Counted from the first letter of the stretch, positions 21,580-33,400 are shown. The stretch: 64,000 nucleotides of DNA from Maea johnstoni (GCA_963942565.1 OZ012700.1:5987353-6051352); one strand, 5' to 3'. The notes: generated by a model from the letters alone, not told the origin. Numbers and translations are program-made.

Positions 21580-22275
21580 ATTCCCAGTCATGTTGGCTTT
21601 AGGGATAATGAAAAGGCATATGCTGCTGACAAAGCAGCTCTATTGAGAAGAGTCACAAATTTTCCCATTCCTTATGGCGATTTTAAGACATCAATTTCCT
21701 TTTAAAACACAAATGGCAGGCTGAATGGAATGAGGCCAATTTACAACACCTTATGTGAAGTTCATTCTCAGCTGGGTCTCTGGCCTGGAGGTTTAGAATC
21801 ATTAGGCGTGAGGAGAGTGTTTTAGATAGGAACCGGATTCACACTCACTCCTTCCTTTAAAAAAAAAAGGAGGATCCTTCTAAGCACATAGCCTGTGATT
21901 GTTGTTTGACTATCAAACATGTTTTTTATTTGATTGTGCTGATTTTATTGAATCAGAAATAGACATTTTAATGTAATTAGTTTTAAGGAACTCTTCGAGA
22001 AAGTTCCTGTGAACAGCCTTTTATCTTATTTACATGAGATTGGTCTAGTTTACCTTTTCTAAAACATTTCAAGCATTCAAATTATTTTGAAACAATCATG
22101 TATATGCAACAAACTTTGGAACTGTTCATTGTTTTGTGTGCATTTTTATTTATTTATTGCTTTGTTGTTGTTTTCTGACAATACCAAAGTACCATTATTT
22201 TACAAATTTTATGGCACTAAATTGCCTATGTGTGCCGATGTGCCTTTAAGTATCCATTTATTCTTTGGTCAGAGA
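21580..22275 (+). mobile_element. LINE fragment with RNase H end and 3'UTR (fragment c)
   Basis: At 21,580-21,704 one frame reads IPSHVGFRDNEKAYAADKAA, matching the last RNase H motif (W-P-S-H-V-G-I-x-G-N-E-x-A-D) of RNase H-bearing LINEs such as the I group. The following, frame-shifted stretch keeps the usual order: WQAEWNE, then RREESVLDRNRIHTHSFL, then a CDCCLTIKHVF-type zinc knuckle, spread over stops and an A-run near 21,860. The 3'UTR ends with the shared TGGCACTAAATTGCCTATGT tail near 22,265. This is the best-preserved coding part of the family in the window. Confidence 0.65.
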
Positions 22276-22429
22276 AGGTCATGAAAGGAACTAATTTACC
22301 CTAGAGCGAAATTAAACTGTAGTAAAACAAATAGAAATAACAACTTATAAAGAAAAGTAATGCCAGTAAAGGTCGCCTAGATGAAAAGTATGTGAGTTAT
22401 AAGACCTGAAATTCTATGATTCATCAGGT

Positions 22430-22540
22430 TCTCCATCAGAACTTGATTTAGTGAGGGTCAGCATATATACAACCACGAAGTGTTTTGGATCTGTAGTGAG
22501 CATGTTCACCCTCTAGAGATAGCAACACATCCTTCCTGTG
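22430..22540 (-). repeat. Diverged copy of the 23.2-kb exon region
   Basis: The order TCAGAACTTGA, GTGAG(G/A)G(T/C)CAGCATAT, AAGTGTTTTG and GTTCA is shared with 23,195-23,300, about 760 bp apart. One copy is coding-like (23,239-23,412, minus strand) and this one is not, suggesting an old segmental or tandem duplication. Confidence 0.4.
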
Positions 22541-23238
22541 ATTGTCATTGGCATTCACTCATTTTGACCTTGACACTAGCCCATTCAAACACAATACACA
22601 CACGATTCGTCTGAGAGGCCTGCTAGTGTAGCTGTTTACAGGAGAGATTGAGACTTATAAGCAATTCTCATGCACAAGTTGTGCAAATTAACCATGCCTT
22701 CAGATTATGCCAATTCCATACTATACCAGTGTGACTTTTAATCAAAAACGGGTTCCGTTACCTCACGAAAATACTTAAGTATGCAGATCAAATTATTGAG
22801 AAACAACATGGGTGTTATTCTGCAGAAGTGAGAGGTACCCACTTGGTTCAAATGCGTAGCTTGCAAGGCGTCTCCTTACCGGCTTGAAATGGGCATCTGC
22901 ACAATTGGCAGAAGCTAAAAAAGAAGGTAACCCACTTCCTTTACAATTTTTAATTCTAATTAGGGCTCATATTTCTTGTGTCCTTTTATTCCAGCATTGT
23001 GTGGTTCCACCTAGAATCATGAACTTCTTTAAGTTTCAGTTTCAAGACATTCACAGTTATTTACTATTACCCAATTGTTGTAGAAGAATGGAATTGCAAT
23101 GTTTCAGTGCCTCCACCCTCCCTCCACAGCTAGAAAAGTTTGGCTATGAAAAAAAACGTGACAGTGAGACATTTAAAATGTTTCATCAAGTTCATTGTCA
23201 GAACTTGAAGATTCTGTGAGAGCCAGCATATTGTCAGG

Positions 23239-23412
23239 CTAAATGGAGTCACAAAGTGTTTTGAACCAGTAGTTAGCAAGTTCATCATTTGGATGACATC
23301 CATCAAAAAGTGTTGCGTACACCAAACGAAATCTTTTGAGCAAACACTGATCAGGAGTACCTCGTTTCTTACATGACACCTTTATGATACTCTTTTCGTA
23401 ACGGACAGTTGT
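23239..23412 (-). CDS. Candidate terminal exon, product unknown
   Basis: On the minus strand an acceptor-like TTGAATGACAG precedes VTTVRYEKSIIKVSCKKRGT, continuing through PDQCLLKRFRLVYATLFDGC to NYWFKTLCDSI and a TAG at 23,239-23,241. The peptide has two or three cysteines and balanced composition. No domain is recognised. A diverged non-coding copy lies at 22,430-22,540, so the exon may belong to a repeated element rather than to a host gene. Confidence 0.35.
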   Translation of the reverse strand, partial: TTVRYEKSIIKVSCKKRGTPDQCLLKRFRLVYATLFDGCHPNDELANYWFKTLCDSI

Positions 23413-24239
23413 CACTTTCCCCCTGTCATTCAAGGAACTGGTTTACATGTTCACTTTATTAATATCACTTTCCAAAACTCTTTGCATATCACCCAGCAAA
23501 GTTTCTGAAAACAGAAGTCTGTTTACAAGCAATGCATGTATGTATTATGTTTTGATTATTTAAGGATTGACACTGAAGTAAATTGGAAAAATTTAGGCCT
23601 AACTCTGTATGGATTCCAAATCCATTTCTTATTGCCAAGCTTCACAGGTTCTTGCAAATTGAAGCTCAACGCCTTCATGTTTCAATTTCTCTGTTAATTT
23701 GCAAATGCTGCCAGCTATGGTTACTAGAGTGCAACTAAATTAAGCATGAGTATTGAATTTGTTCTTAATGGCATGGAATAACTTACTGACATTGCTTCCT
23801 GGCCTAAAAAAATGATGTACATTCCAAGTGAAGGGGGAAGGTCTCTTTTCTCTGATGTACGACATCAGACTTTTCCTTCAAGAATCGTTTACTATTAGGA
23901 CGGGTTGGGATTCTACAAGAGTAAAAAATCATCTGTACCCCAAACACTTATCAAAGAGAAATATGAAGTTGCTAATTACATAATGTCCAACACCAGAACA
24001 ATACTAAAATACCAAACAGAAATCTATGCAGTGATGAAAACTGCATCAAGAAAATGTAATGGAACTCATCTTAAGTAAAACAAGGTCCAGAGTAATGTCC
24101 CAGACACAACTGCACTAAAACATGCGATTTGGGTTCAGTAAACAATAGTACTTTTACCAAAAAATGTGAGAGAAACCTCCCTCCAATAGTTAGGAAAATC
24201 AGGCAACTATCCAATTAGGAATTCATTTATATGTTATAT

Positions 24240-24660
24240 TGGATAAGGTTCATACACTTCTGGGAAGAAGTGGCTTGTTATGAAGAGTATTTTTTGGTTG
24301 CCCTGAGAAGGGCAGTTCTTTCTTACTTGATACAGCTTCAGTTGCCTTGGTACTATACCAGATACTGCTGCCATGGCACTGCACTGTTTGGTGTCTCGAT
24401 TTTCTTTGTTGATATTTTCCATCTGCCATGTTGACCGCATGTCGCGATGCACCAGGCATGATGATATTCTTATCTTCTCGATCCAGAACTGCACTTTGAA
24501 TACCAGGGTAGGTTGGGGAGGCACACACAAACCAAGACTGGTCATTCAACAGTCTTGGTATTTTGCCTCATGGAGGTGAGAAGGCACTGCCACTTGTTCC
24601 CCAATATTCCAAATGCATTCTCAACTATGCGTCTGCTCAGCCTGCGATTCTCGATTGACT
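24240..24660 (-). pseudogene. PIF/Harbinger transposase relic
   Basis: Minus-strand translation around 24,660-24,560 gives RRIVENAFGILGNKWQCLLT, the classic E-containing C-terminal motif (R-x-x-V-E-N-A-F-G-I-L) of DDE_Tnp_4 transposases of the PIF/Harbinger type. Further down, after a frame change, an LDREDKNIIMPGASRHAVNM stretch resembles the tail that follows. The two upstream aspartates of the triad are absent from the window. The relic abuts a LINE fragment on its right, which may have truncated it. Confidence 0.6.
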
Positions 24661-24950
24661 ATCAAACACATCTTATTTGATTGGGTGTGGCACCCTGCTT
24701 GCCTTATGAAAGAAGGGGGATGTGTGGAGCTGTCTTTGGATACCCTGCATCTAAAATATCCCTTGGTCCTCTTAGGACATGAAGGCTCTGCTCTAACTCT
24801 CCCTCTTTTTCTTCCTTTACCTAAAATAACTATGCTTTGTCATTGTTCTTTAACAAAGACGAAGGATCACCTTTTGCTAATAGCTCATGGCACTGAATGA
24901 ACTTTGTGTGTCGATGTGCCTTTAAACATATTCATTATTTAATTTTGCAT
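24645..24950 (+). mobile_element. LINE 3' end (fragment d)
   Basis: It starts with a CDSRLTIKHILFDWVWHPAC reading, the zinc-knuckle region of the LINE C-terminus, and continues through the 3'UTR to TGGCACTGAATGAACTTTGT and an ATTC-like tail at about 24,945. It aligns closely with fragment a over about 200 bp. It was 5'-truncated on insertion next to the Harbinger relic. Confidence 0.65.
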
Positions 24951-25049
24951 ACAGTTGCATCTAGCATAGTTAGAAAGCCAAATATGAAGTTAAGAGACAC
25001 TGATTTCCTTTTCCCTGTCACCATTTGTTTCACATAAAATTGTGGCCAT

Positions 25050-25262
25050 TCATTTTGTCAGCGTACGAAGCAAGCCAGACTTCCTACCTTGTGTGCAATT
25101 TCTGTTCGGGATTGTCGCTCCCTCTCCTTTGTTGTCTTCCATATTCAAGGAAATTATTTTCTCTTTCGCTCTCGCCATGAGCTTTTTGCCTTTCCTTATC
25201 GATTCTAGCTTTGTCTGCTTGCTCAGATCGCAGCCGTCTTGCTCGCCTTGTTCCCTCTTGTG
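25050..25262 (-). pseudogene. Arg/Glu-rich coding-like stretch, possible transposon N-terminus
   Basis: The minus strand reads RRLRSEQADKARIDKERQKA then HGESERENNFLEYGRQQRRE, a highly charged, helix-prone run of about 60 residues. Similar R/E-rich N-termini precede several large transposon-encoded proteins in invertebrates, including helicase-bearing ones, but the match is compositional only. The neighbouring Pif1-like relic lies upstream on the same strand, which is the wrong order for one protein. Confidence 0.25.
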
Positions 25263-25876
25263 AAACTTTTTTTTTTGACGTGCTGTACTTATGTAGTTGC
25301 GTCGTATTCAGTACCGTTTAATAGTACAGCGCTACTTTTGTCTGTGATTTGTTCCTTGTGCACAGCTATTTGTCCCCTCTGACACTTTTTTCCTTTTAAT
25401 CCTTTCTGTGTGCCGCAATGTGATCCAATCCTCTTCCAAAACTACTTTCCTCTGCGTGGGCTGGTGCAACCGAACGAAAACCATGTGTGAAGATAGGGTT
25501 GATGAACTGCTGTAACACAAAGCAATTTCAAATTGGTATGTTGCCACTGTCAATTTCTCAATTCATTCAATCTCATCTGAACCTGCCTATGTTGTTGGAC
25601 TGTTAACATGACAAATCCTTTCGTCATTGACAACTACAGAAGAAAAGTTGGCAAAATCTGGGTCTGAGTGAGAAGTGCCATCAGATATAACATGTGAAAG
25701 TGAAACAAAAAGAGCACCAGGTCTCTTAGATTCAAAAGCTCTTGTGTGTGCCTGGATGGATCACTATATATCTGTGAACTTACCCCCACTCCTTTCATCA
25801 TTCCTTGACATCTATGTATTTTAGATGCCCAGCCTAGTCTCAGCAGGATTTGCTTGCCTCTGCAATGGTGACAGCT

Positions 25877-26130
25877 TCAATCAATAAGTCTCTGAACAGC
25901 CACCATTGGCAAGATAGTAAGGTGCTCTCTTAGGATAGCTGGTTCTGTATAGCATTGGAAGTCAACCAACACAACATCAGGCATTGACTCTGGGGGCCTC
26001 TTACCATCACAGTAGATGATATCTTTGCCGACAGCAAAAGCATCAAAAGGGAAAAGGCCAAAAGGGAAACAGATTGACTGTGAGAGTGACCTTTGCATTT
26101 TTGCAAGGTACAAAGTGCTTACAAGACCAC
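25877..26130 (-). pseudogene. Pif1-like helicase relic
   Basis: The minus strand reads KVTLTVNLFPF in one frame, then GKDIIYCDGKRPPESMPDVV, LVDFQCYTEPAI and VAVQRLID in the next. This order matches the region between helicase motifs IV and VI of Pif1-like proteins (G-x-x-V-M-L-x-x-N-L ... P-P-x-x-x-P-x-x-V-L-V-x-F-x-x-Y). At least one frameshift separates the two parts, and the Walker motifs are not found nearby. Such helicases occur in Helitron-like and other mobile elements as well as in the host PIF1 gene; the surrounding relics favour a mobile origin. Confidence 0.5.
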
Positions 26131-26618
26131 CATCAACCTTTTGGCATTCAATCTTGCAATTGGAAATGATTCAATAACCTCCAGTAACTTTGCTTTGTTA
26201 TGGTTCCAGTAATTGAAATTGGTGGGAATTTCAAAAACTCCTTAAGAACACATGCATTGCAAAAAGTTAAGGTCCATGACTATGTTTCAAGTCATCCCAT
26301 TGAAATTGTGAAAGCCATTCTGCATGATTTGAGCTTGCGTTTGGTTCAAACATTGCAATAAGTGTTTCACGAAACATCTTCACTTGTCTTGCAATGGTCT
26401 TCAGTATGACAGCTTTATCGTATTATTGTTTGCCTGTCTTGCCTTACTATCCTGTCTCTCACTGTAACCACCGTTTTTGTCTACAGCATTTTGTAGACAA
26501 AGCATATTGGCTTTCTCTGGTTCATTTGTTAGTTAACTGATGGACCTTAATCAGGACTCCTACAAACGAAGGAATACCCAATACACCAGTTTTAATAAAA
26601 ACAACGTTCTTGCCAATT

Positions 26619-26700
26619 TTCTGGGGATCCGCTGTGGCCTAGTGGTTACGATGTCTTTCTTCCAAGCCTGAGTTCATTTCAGCTATCTTCCTCCATAGCC
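26619..26700 (+). repeat. tRNA-derived SINE head, second copy
   Basis: GGGGATCCGCTGTGGCCTAG then TGGTTACGATGTCTTTC matches the 20,421 copy and carries the polymerase III A box TGGCCTAGTGGTTA. A B-box-like CTGAGTTCATTTCAG follows at the expected distance but is degraded. Confidence 0.55.
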
Positions 26701-26974
26701 TCAGAGGTCATGTATAGAGTTGGATAGTAGTTTTCAAAATTTTCTGGACCCCCATCATCATCCAATGTATGTGTAAAAGCACGTCACCACTGCCATTTGG
26801 CATTTCTTAACTTGAATTGAACTCCTACAGATGATTCAAACAATTCTCAACAAATGACTTCACTCTTGTGACTCCTTTATGTCGTCATCACTCAAAAGAT
26901 CAGAAAGTTGTGTTTGAAAATCCTGTTTTCAAAATTTGCTCTTTGCAGTTGCTGTTCTAAGCATTTACTTTTTG

Positions 26975-27125
26975 CCTTCATTGCATAGAATAATGTCTTT
27001 TGGTCAGCAGCCTCACATCAGGAGTGGTCAGTTACAGAGAAGAAGTTCTCTACTGTTGCCATTCTAGTAGTGATACCCTTCATTGTATGGAATAATGTCA
27101 TTTGGTCAGCAGCCTCACATATCAT
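26975..27125 (+). repeat. ~104-bp tandem duplication
   Basis: CATTGCATAGAATAATGTCT plus TTTGGTCAGCAGCCTCACAT at about 26,979 recurs at about 27,082 with a few differences. The two copies are adjacent and in the same orientation. Confidence 0.6.
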
Positions 27126-27129
27126 GAAT

Positions 27130-28540
27130 GTCAGTTCCAAAGAACTATCATTATTCAAATGGCACGACTGCGTCACAAAGGTTTGTTAAACTGCAGCAGA
27201 TTATTGTTGACTTGTCCCCTGTTGGAATATATTTGACCTGGCAGTTCAAGTAGCCAATCGGAATTGTGCTATGTAGAATGCTGCTCTTGTTAAGCACTAG
27301 TCCTAAGACTTTTGATATGGATTATTGAGTTGACAATCTTTCTTGAAAGCTATCTCCAAGGGTGATAATTGTTTCTTTCTTTGGTTAAATGCTGGGATCT
27401 TCACTTCTGCGCAACATAATCCCACTCTCTCAGTAATGTCAAATCCCTGCTCAGCCAAAACAATTTTACAAGGCACGAGTTTTGCTTAGAGCCAACAGTT
27501 CTCTGTTATATGTTTAGCTGAAACACGTCCCCAGCTCCTCAGGGAGTTATTCCTATAAGATACTTCACTGTTTTAACGTGGTTGTAACTGGATCTGTGTT
27601 ATGGTATTTAGAACAATTGAAATAATAATAATTGAAATTTTGACACCAAAATATTTGCGGAACTACATTGGCATGGAAATCAATCTTGGTTGATCTCCTG
27701 CTGTGGCCACAAAATAAAACTTTTCAAGCGTTAAACATGGCATGTATTAAATCTAAGAATACTTTAGAGACACAGCTATGTGTCACTCAGAACCTGTAAG
27801 CTAAGTGTTGAATTCCTAGATAGAGCCTCAGTTTCATTAAAACCAGAATTAGCTTCTGAAATCTTGTTAGAGCAGTTTTCGCAGAATATGAAATACGTGG
27901 CTCTAAAATGAACAATACCATGAGTGTTACATGGGGCAGTCCAGTGTAGTGTTTTACGTTTTTAGTATCTCTAACTGTATTAGGGCATATGTTACCAATG
28001 CTGGCAGTATGTTTCTTTCATAAACAAAATGTCTCCATCGCATCTCTTGAGCTCTTTTCTCCTTTTTCTGGCTCATTGGTATTTTTTAAAGTCCCTTGGA
28101 GGCAAAAAGGTGAAGTATTATGAACAGCTACAGGGATGATCTCTGTGTCCTTGTATTGAGAGAAAACGTTTGAATTGACAAGGGCACCAGTCCTTGCCTA
28201 ACCTCTTTCATAACGCTTCTTGGGGCAAGTTGGGACAGATAATTACCATGGACAGATAGTTTCAATGAGTAGGGCCTATCAAAGAGATCAGCCGTTGACC
28301 CTAAAAAGATAATAGATACATAAAGTAGACTGTATCGTAAAGGTTCAAGTTATAAAATTACATGCTGAATTTATTACATTGTTAAATATTGAGAGTTATC
28401 ACATTAACCAATGAAGTTTTTTCATTATGCCTTGAAGTTGTAAGACAAAATGTTTACGGGCAAGTATGAGTGCTGTTCACAAATTGACCCATTATTGCAC
28501 CCTTTATGGGTGCAAAGCGGTCAAGTTAGTCAACGGACTG
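27130..28540. other. No supportable gene
   Basis: AT-rich sequence without long open frames, repeats or recognisable transposase motifs on either strand. It may be decayed interior of the elements around it. Confidence 0.4.
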
Positions 28541-28605
28541 ATTTTGTGGCACTAAACGGCCTTTGTGTGCAAAGGTGCCTCTCAGCAGTCATTCATTCCC
28601 ATAAC
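28540..28605 (+). mobile_element. LINE 3' tail (fragment e)
   Basis: TGGCACTAAACGGCCTTTGT, GTGCAAAGGTGCCT and then CATTCATTC match the shared LINE tail. Immediately after it lies a 10-bp perfect hairpin (CCCATAACGG/CCGTTATGGG, about 28,600-28,635). Confidence 0.5.
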
Positions 28606-28869
28606 GGACCCATTTAGAAATGCCCGTTATGGGCCTGTTACATAAATTTCCTGCCTGTCCCAGGCCGACTACCTAGGAAACTCCAGCTTGCATATTCTAC
28701 AGGGATACATGTCTGCAAATATAAAAGCTGATATCTGCACCCTTCCATTAAGCAAGATATATGTAAATGAACTCGAACCAAATGGACATAAGAAGGTAGG
28801 ACTGCAGGAAGGACTTGATATCTAGGTTTGTCAAGAGGATAGGCAGAACAGGAATGCCGAAAGGAATTG

Positions 28870-29245
28870 TCAGACAGGACTATCAACAGGACCTCTAAGA
28901 AGTGTGAGCAGACCCCATATTGTTCACAACTTTAAAGCAGAGCCTGCTAGACTGATAGGCAAAACAGTCAAACATATGATACTCTTTAACTAGTCTAATG
29001 GCCCTCTTAGCATGTATTCTCAGTTTGGCTATTTCCTGATTTTCCTCTTTCTTTTTGCTAAACTGGTCTCTTTGCATTAGGAAAGGAGCTATATTCTATA
29101 TAAGCAAGGATGTCACCGATCAAAAAGCCCTCATCGGTCATGACGCTATCCCCAGGTTCCAAATTATCAACAATGCCTGACGGCCTTGTTATCTCCCTAT
29201 CTGAAATGGAACTGGCAAACAGAGATGACATAACCCCATAATGAT
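28870..29245 (-). pseudogene. IS5-like (DDE_Tnp_4) transposase relic B
   Basis: On the minus strand the reading ASSISDREITRPSGIVDNLE, PGDSVMTDEGFLIGDIL, then KKKEENQEIAKLRIHAKRAI and RLVKEYHMFD follows the order of the DDE_Tnp_4 domain: second aspartate in V-M-x-D-x-G-F and glutamate-region helix A-K-L-R-I-H-x-x-R-A-I. A frame change after the FD is followed by VLPISLAGSALKL, a stop and TIWGLLTLLRGPV, again in family order. The first aspartate block is missing. Several frameshifts and stops are present. Best matched to ISL2EU/PIF-type elements of invertebrates. Confidence 0.6.
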
Positions 29246-29249
29246 ATAG

Positions 29250-30600
29250 TACCCTTATAGTTATAATAGAACTTTGAACTGAGACTTAAACATTCAAACA
29301 ATTTTTAGGACAAGTCTTTGGATGGTGCTAAGAACTTCCTCTTTGTACGTGGATTCTGTGGCTTCTCCAAAAGTCTTCCATATGTGGAGCAATACTACCT
29401 GCCAAATAGTATAGTCCTCAATTTTGCCATCATCAGCCTACAGCAAAAATGAAATAATCATCATGAAATTGTTGAATTGGTAATACCGGTAACTTACCAT
29501 AAGCTGGTTTAAATTGGATTGACTAATTTTGTCTGGCTTAGGCGTAATCTTGCTTATGTGTCCCTAAATAAACCGTATTTGTATGAAATTGAACTGAAAG
29601 ACAACTGTCATCACATTAAGTGACACTGGTATCAATATGAAATTTATCCTGGTATCAGGACTAAATTCAAGTATACAGCAACATGATAAATTGCCAGCTT
29701 GAATCTATTCTTACCACTGTTTGCTTTCATTTTCTGACCTTTTCTACTTGTTCAAGATGCATATTTAATTGCTCAATATTTTTTCAGGGTAATTATGGAT
29801 ATGTCACTCACCAAGTAACACATTTGAACAACTTAAATGTTGGAATTAAAGGCTTGATATTTAACCATTTGACAAGTTTAGCTTCTTTATTTATGGCCCC
29901 AGTGCCCTTCTGCAACAAAATCAAATGATATGATAGGCATATAATTTGAGATCATAATTTCAGAATTAACTCTTGGGGTTAGTTTTCCAATTCTGAGTTT
30001 GCCCAAATCTTACACAAGGGAATCAATTTAAAAGTAGCAGTGGTGTTAAGATTATAGTTTGTACCCTCTGTGTTACCATGTATATTTGACCTGCTCCCTA
30101 GCGAGTGTCTAGCGTCTGGCAGGCAATAATGTCAACTCGATCAGTGGCAGGGTACATTCACCAATGCGTAAGCCGTTGAGACTGGAAGCTGCCCAGAAGA
30201 TTTAACTCGCCCTCAAGAGATTTTTATATTGTGTTTACATGAATTGATTTGGTTTCGGTTATCTATGATTTATTTTAGTAATGCTATTTCTTGATGCTTA
30301 TCAGTTGGTTAGTGGAGGTATAAATAGCAATAGCAAAAAGACTGCCTTGTTCTGGTGCATTTCATAATGTCTTAATGAAATGACACTTTTCACTTACAAG
30401 GTTATTCATTCATTCATTCAAAGTTACGACAGATATCGGAATTGCGAAATACTGTTGAATCTTGCACACTGCCTGGGAATCATAAGTGAAATGCATATAT
30501 TCCTTTGTGGACATCAGCGGTTATAGTCTTGATCAGTGTTCCATCATTCGCATAAAAGTAGGATTAGGATCAGGTTGTCCCAGGATCTAGATCAGAGTAA
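29250..30600. other. No supportable gene
   Basis: AT-rich spacer. A coding-like minus-strand reading near 29,430-29,300 (ADDGKIEDYTIWQVVLLHIW) follows a CTGTAG acceptor-like site but has no recognised domain; it could be part of the adjacent transposase element or of a host gene. Confidence 0.35.
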
Positions 30601-30621
30601 GAATGGACGGGCATTGGCTAT

Positions 30622-31060
30622 TCAACGTTTTCTGAATATCAGACCTTTACATTTGCATTGAAGTTCCCACGCTCGGTGCCTGATATCGTCTTTGATCTTG
30701 AAACCACAGTTTTCCATAACCTGATCATATGGTTCAAGAAAGTTATAAAACCCACTATTTCGAACTTCAAACTTGTCTGATGCTCTTCCCCCAAAGCAAG
30801 GGGAAACAGACATCAGGCCTGTGGCTGAGATTTCACAGTGGAGTGATGCTTATAGTCACTCCAACACATTGCCTGATTCTCTAGAGCAGGTGTCTCTATC
30901 AACACTCTATAAGCAATCAATAATGCAGCGTACCTACCACTGCATGAAAACTGAGGGTTTGCTTATCCTAATATCCATTCTTGTGGGCCACATAACCATC
31001 CATTTCAATTCTTTGCTCATCAGTTTCATCTTAGTTGTGAACACAACTAATGAGACCCAT
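30622..31060 (-). pseudogene. IS5-like (DDE_Tnp_4) transposase relic A
   Basis: Three blocks in family order are visible on the minus strand: RCIIDC near 30,920-30,935 (first catalytic aspartate), IETPALENQAMCWSDYKHHS then TVK near 30,830-30,890, and VSPCFGGRASDKFEVRNSGF then YNFLEPYDQVMENCGFKIKD ending near 30,630. In the last block the residue usually an aspartate in V-M-x-D-x-G-F is asparagine (VMENCGF), and stops separate the blocks, so the copy is inactive. It belongs to the same broad family as relic B at 28,870-29,245 but is a different sequence. Confidence 0.65.
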
Positions 31061-31099
31061 TAAACCTAGACACAACCACATCATTACCATGAGAAATTC

Positions 31100-32140
31100 T
31101 TGCTCGCATCCTAACTTCCTTTCAGGTTCAGGGCGACAATATTCACCTGCCTTATTAATGGGCTCATACGTAGGCTTTTCTTTAGCAGTTTTGTGCTAAC
31201 CTTTCCAATACAGCATACTGTATGCCTTCACTTCTAAGTGATCAAAAACAAATTTGAACATTGCTGATGAACAGAATCCAAATACAAGTAGGATAGAAAT
31301 AAAAAAGTCCAAAAATTAACCACATTAGCTAACTTAATCCTTGTGTATAAAGGCAGTGCTGGATTTTTAACTAATGACCCCGTGCGTGACAGGTCTCTCA
31401 ATCTATTTCTTATCAATCAATCTTTTTTTCAAATTGTCATGCATGGTCTCACACTATCACTAAAAAGTATAGGGAGTAGCTTTCGCATGCCTTCTTTTAC
31501 AACTCAAATATGTGATTTCTTGTAGTTACTATTCGCCACCATTCATTTTAGTATTGAAAGTAATTCAGTCATACACATATTCTTACACAATTTACACTGA
31601 CACAAAGCAGTTGTAGATTTCCCACACTAGTTTCCTCTTTTTTCAATTGTTAGGAGATGTAATATGATACCTTGCATGATTTGATCTAAATCGCATCTTT
31701 AAGATTGATCCACAGAAAGGTGAGTAATTTATCGCTTGATTGTATGGATAGCAAAGAATTGTGCCAGGAAAGGATAGGCAAGACGTACTGATCACGACCA
31801 ATGGTCGATCGGCTACCCATATCCATAGAACATAAACCAACGAGTCTTGGTTATGGTAACACCATTGATTTACCACCAACTGTAAAACTTTTCAGAGCGA
31901 TGGTCTTTTAAAAAACATGAATATCAATTGACCAAAGTTCCGCACTTGCCATTTGTAAAGTTTGATTGGGCCACATTTTAGAAACACAGATTCGCACCTA
32001 CGTAATTGTAAAATATTTTCATTGCATTAAGTAGTTGGTACTTGTTCTTAAGTCATACTTTTAGGAGGGAATGTTAGAGATGGTGCTCCATCTCCATCTC
32101 GTTTCAAGGTCAAAACTAAGTGGCTTTGGAAATATGCCTG
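31100..32140. other. No supportable gene
   Basis: AT-rich DNA with short open frames only. I see no transposase motif, tandem repeat or palindrome of note. Confidence 0.4.
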
Positions 32141-32149
32141 ACATACTAA

Positions 32150-33015
32150 AAACAAGGAATATTTATTAAGTACAAATAATAATTGAATCTGACCTGTCCA
32201 AAGACAACTTCGTCCACATTCCAGATGCATTTGTTAGTTTCTCGAAGTGGTTTTCCATGACACTCTCTGAAGACATGGACACACGGCCCATGCCCACCAA
32301 CGGTGGGTTCCTAAGAGCAATTTCTCGGTGGCGCCTCTTGAATTTCTGGAACCAGCCCACACTTGCTTTTCCCTTAAATGTCTGATCACGGAGTCCCCCT
32401 TCCAGTTGGCTATGAGCGTGGCGAATGTTCAAACCATGGCAGTCGATAGAATACACTGCTCTTGAAGCATAATAGCATATGTGCGAACACAGGCTTTTCT
32501 CTACTATCAGGGTGAGTGTTGGTGTAGACTGCTTTTTTCAAGCCTTTCCATATACCTTTTAAAAACAACATTCAGTTAGGAAACAACTTACGGAAATTAA
32601 ATTGAGACAATTGTATTGACTAGTAATGGAGAAACGTCATGTAATAAGTTCAGAAAAAGCATACAGTAACTCTGATATAAGTGGGACCCTTAACTCCCCA
32701 CAACCCAATTGATTTATTATGGAATGGAATTCCAATTTTTTAAATGAAGCCAAGCAACAACTCACTCCTAATTACATGTTGACACTATTGACGTCCCTCT
32801 TGTTAAAATTTCAACTCAAACATACACAACTTACATTTTAACGTAAGCCATGAACTCCAGCACTACTGTTGACAATTGAAATAATTACCTTTTACTTTAT
32901 CAGAGAGTGTGGTCCTTGGAACATTAAACTCACTTGCTGCCACAGATATCCGAACTTTTCCAAACTTTACTGCTTCCAAAGCAGCTGACATATCACCCTT
33001 ATGATACTGTTTTTA
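32150..33015 (-). pseudogene. pogo-like transposase relic (pipsqueak HTH, CENP-B HTH, start of DDE_1)
   Basis: From right to left on the minus strand: YHKGDMSAALEAVKFGKVRI then SVAASEFNVPRTTLSDKVKG (about 33,010-32,890) is a pipsqueak-type HTH ending at a splice-donor-like GGTAATT. A middle part (about 32,570-32,400) reads KKAVYTNTHPDSREKPVF. Then KGKASVGWFQKFKRRHREIA then LRNPPLVGMGRVSMSSESVM (about 32,370-32,250) is the second, CENP-B-like HTH. After a frame change, WNVDEVVFGQVR is the first catalytic aspartate block (N-V-D-E) of DDE_1. The rest of the catalytic core is not found. A TACAGTAACTCTGATATAAG string near 32,667 resembles a Tigger terminus and may be a separate insertion. Confidence 0.65.
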
Positions 33016-33309
33016 TCTTTTACCTGTAACAGCAGAACAACCTATATTAGTATCGAGTTTTTCTGATGGTTGGATAAGTTTGTTTTTTTATTTGAACCTA
33101 ATACAGATTTGGTAATGCTTATGTCGTTGAACTGGTTCATTAGGGGTTCTATCGTTTGAGTGGTTGAGGTAGTTCACTCTCAACTTCCTGCACATAATTC
33201 AGTATGACTTTAAATGCCAACCCATACTGTGCATGGGGGCCTGCTAGTAACAATTAATATTTAGTGTGAATTTATGCATGGCTTACTTCGGATGACCTTT
33301 AAAATTCAA

Positions 33310-33400
33310 AAATGAGGAGGGAAAATCATTGAAAAAATAATTGAGCCCTGAAATGACTAAAAAAAATAATTGTGCCCTGAATCTCAAAGGAAAAATGAAT
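33310..33400 (+). repeat. AATAATTGAGCCCTGA units
   Basis: Two or three tandem units of about 30 bp (GAAAAAATAATTGAGCCCTG, then AAATGACT) occur here. The same unit flanks the repeat cluster at 36,195-36,965. The piece at 33,408-33,450 next to it also echoes the piggyBac MITE interior (GATGGTTTTCAAAATCTTTT). Confidence 0.6.
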
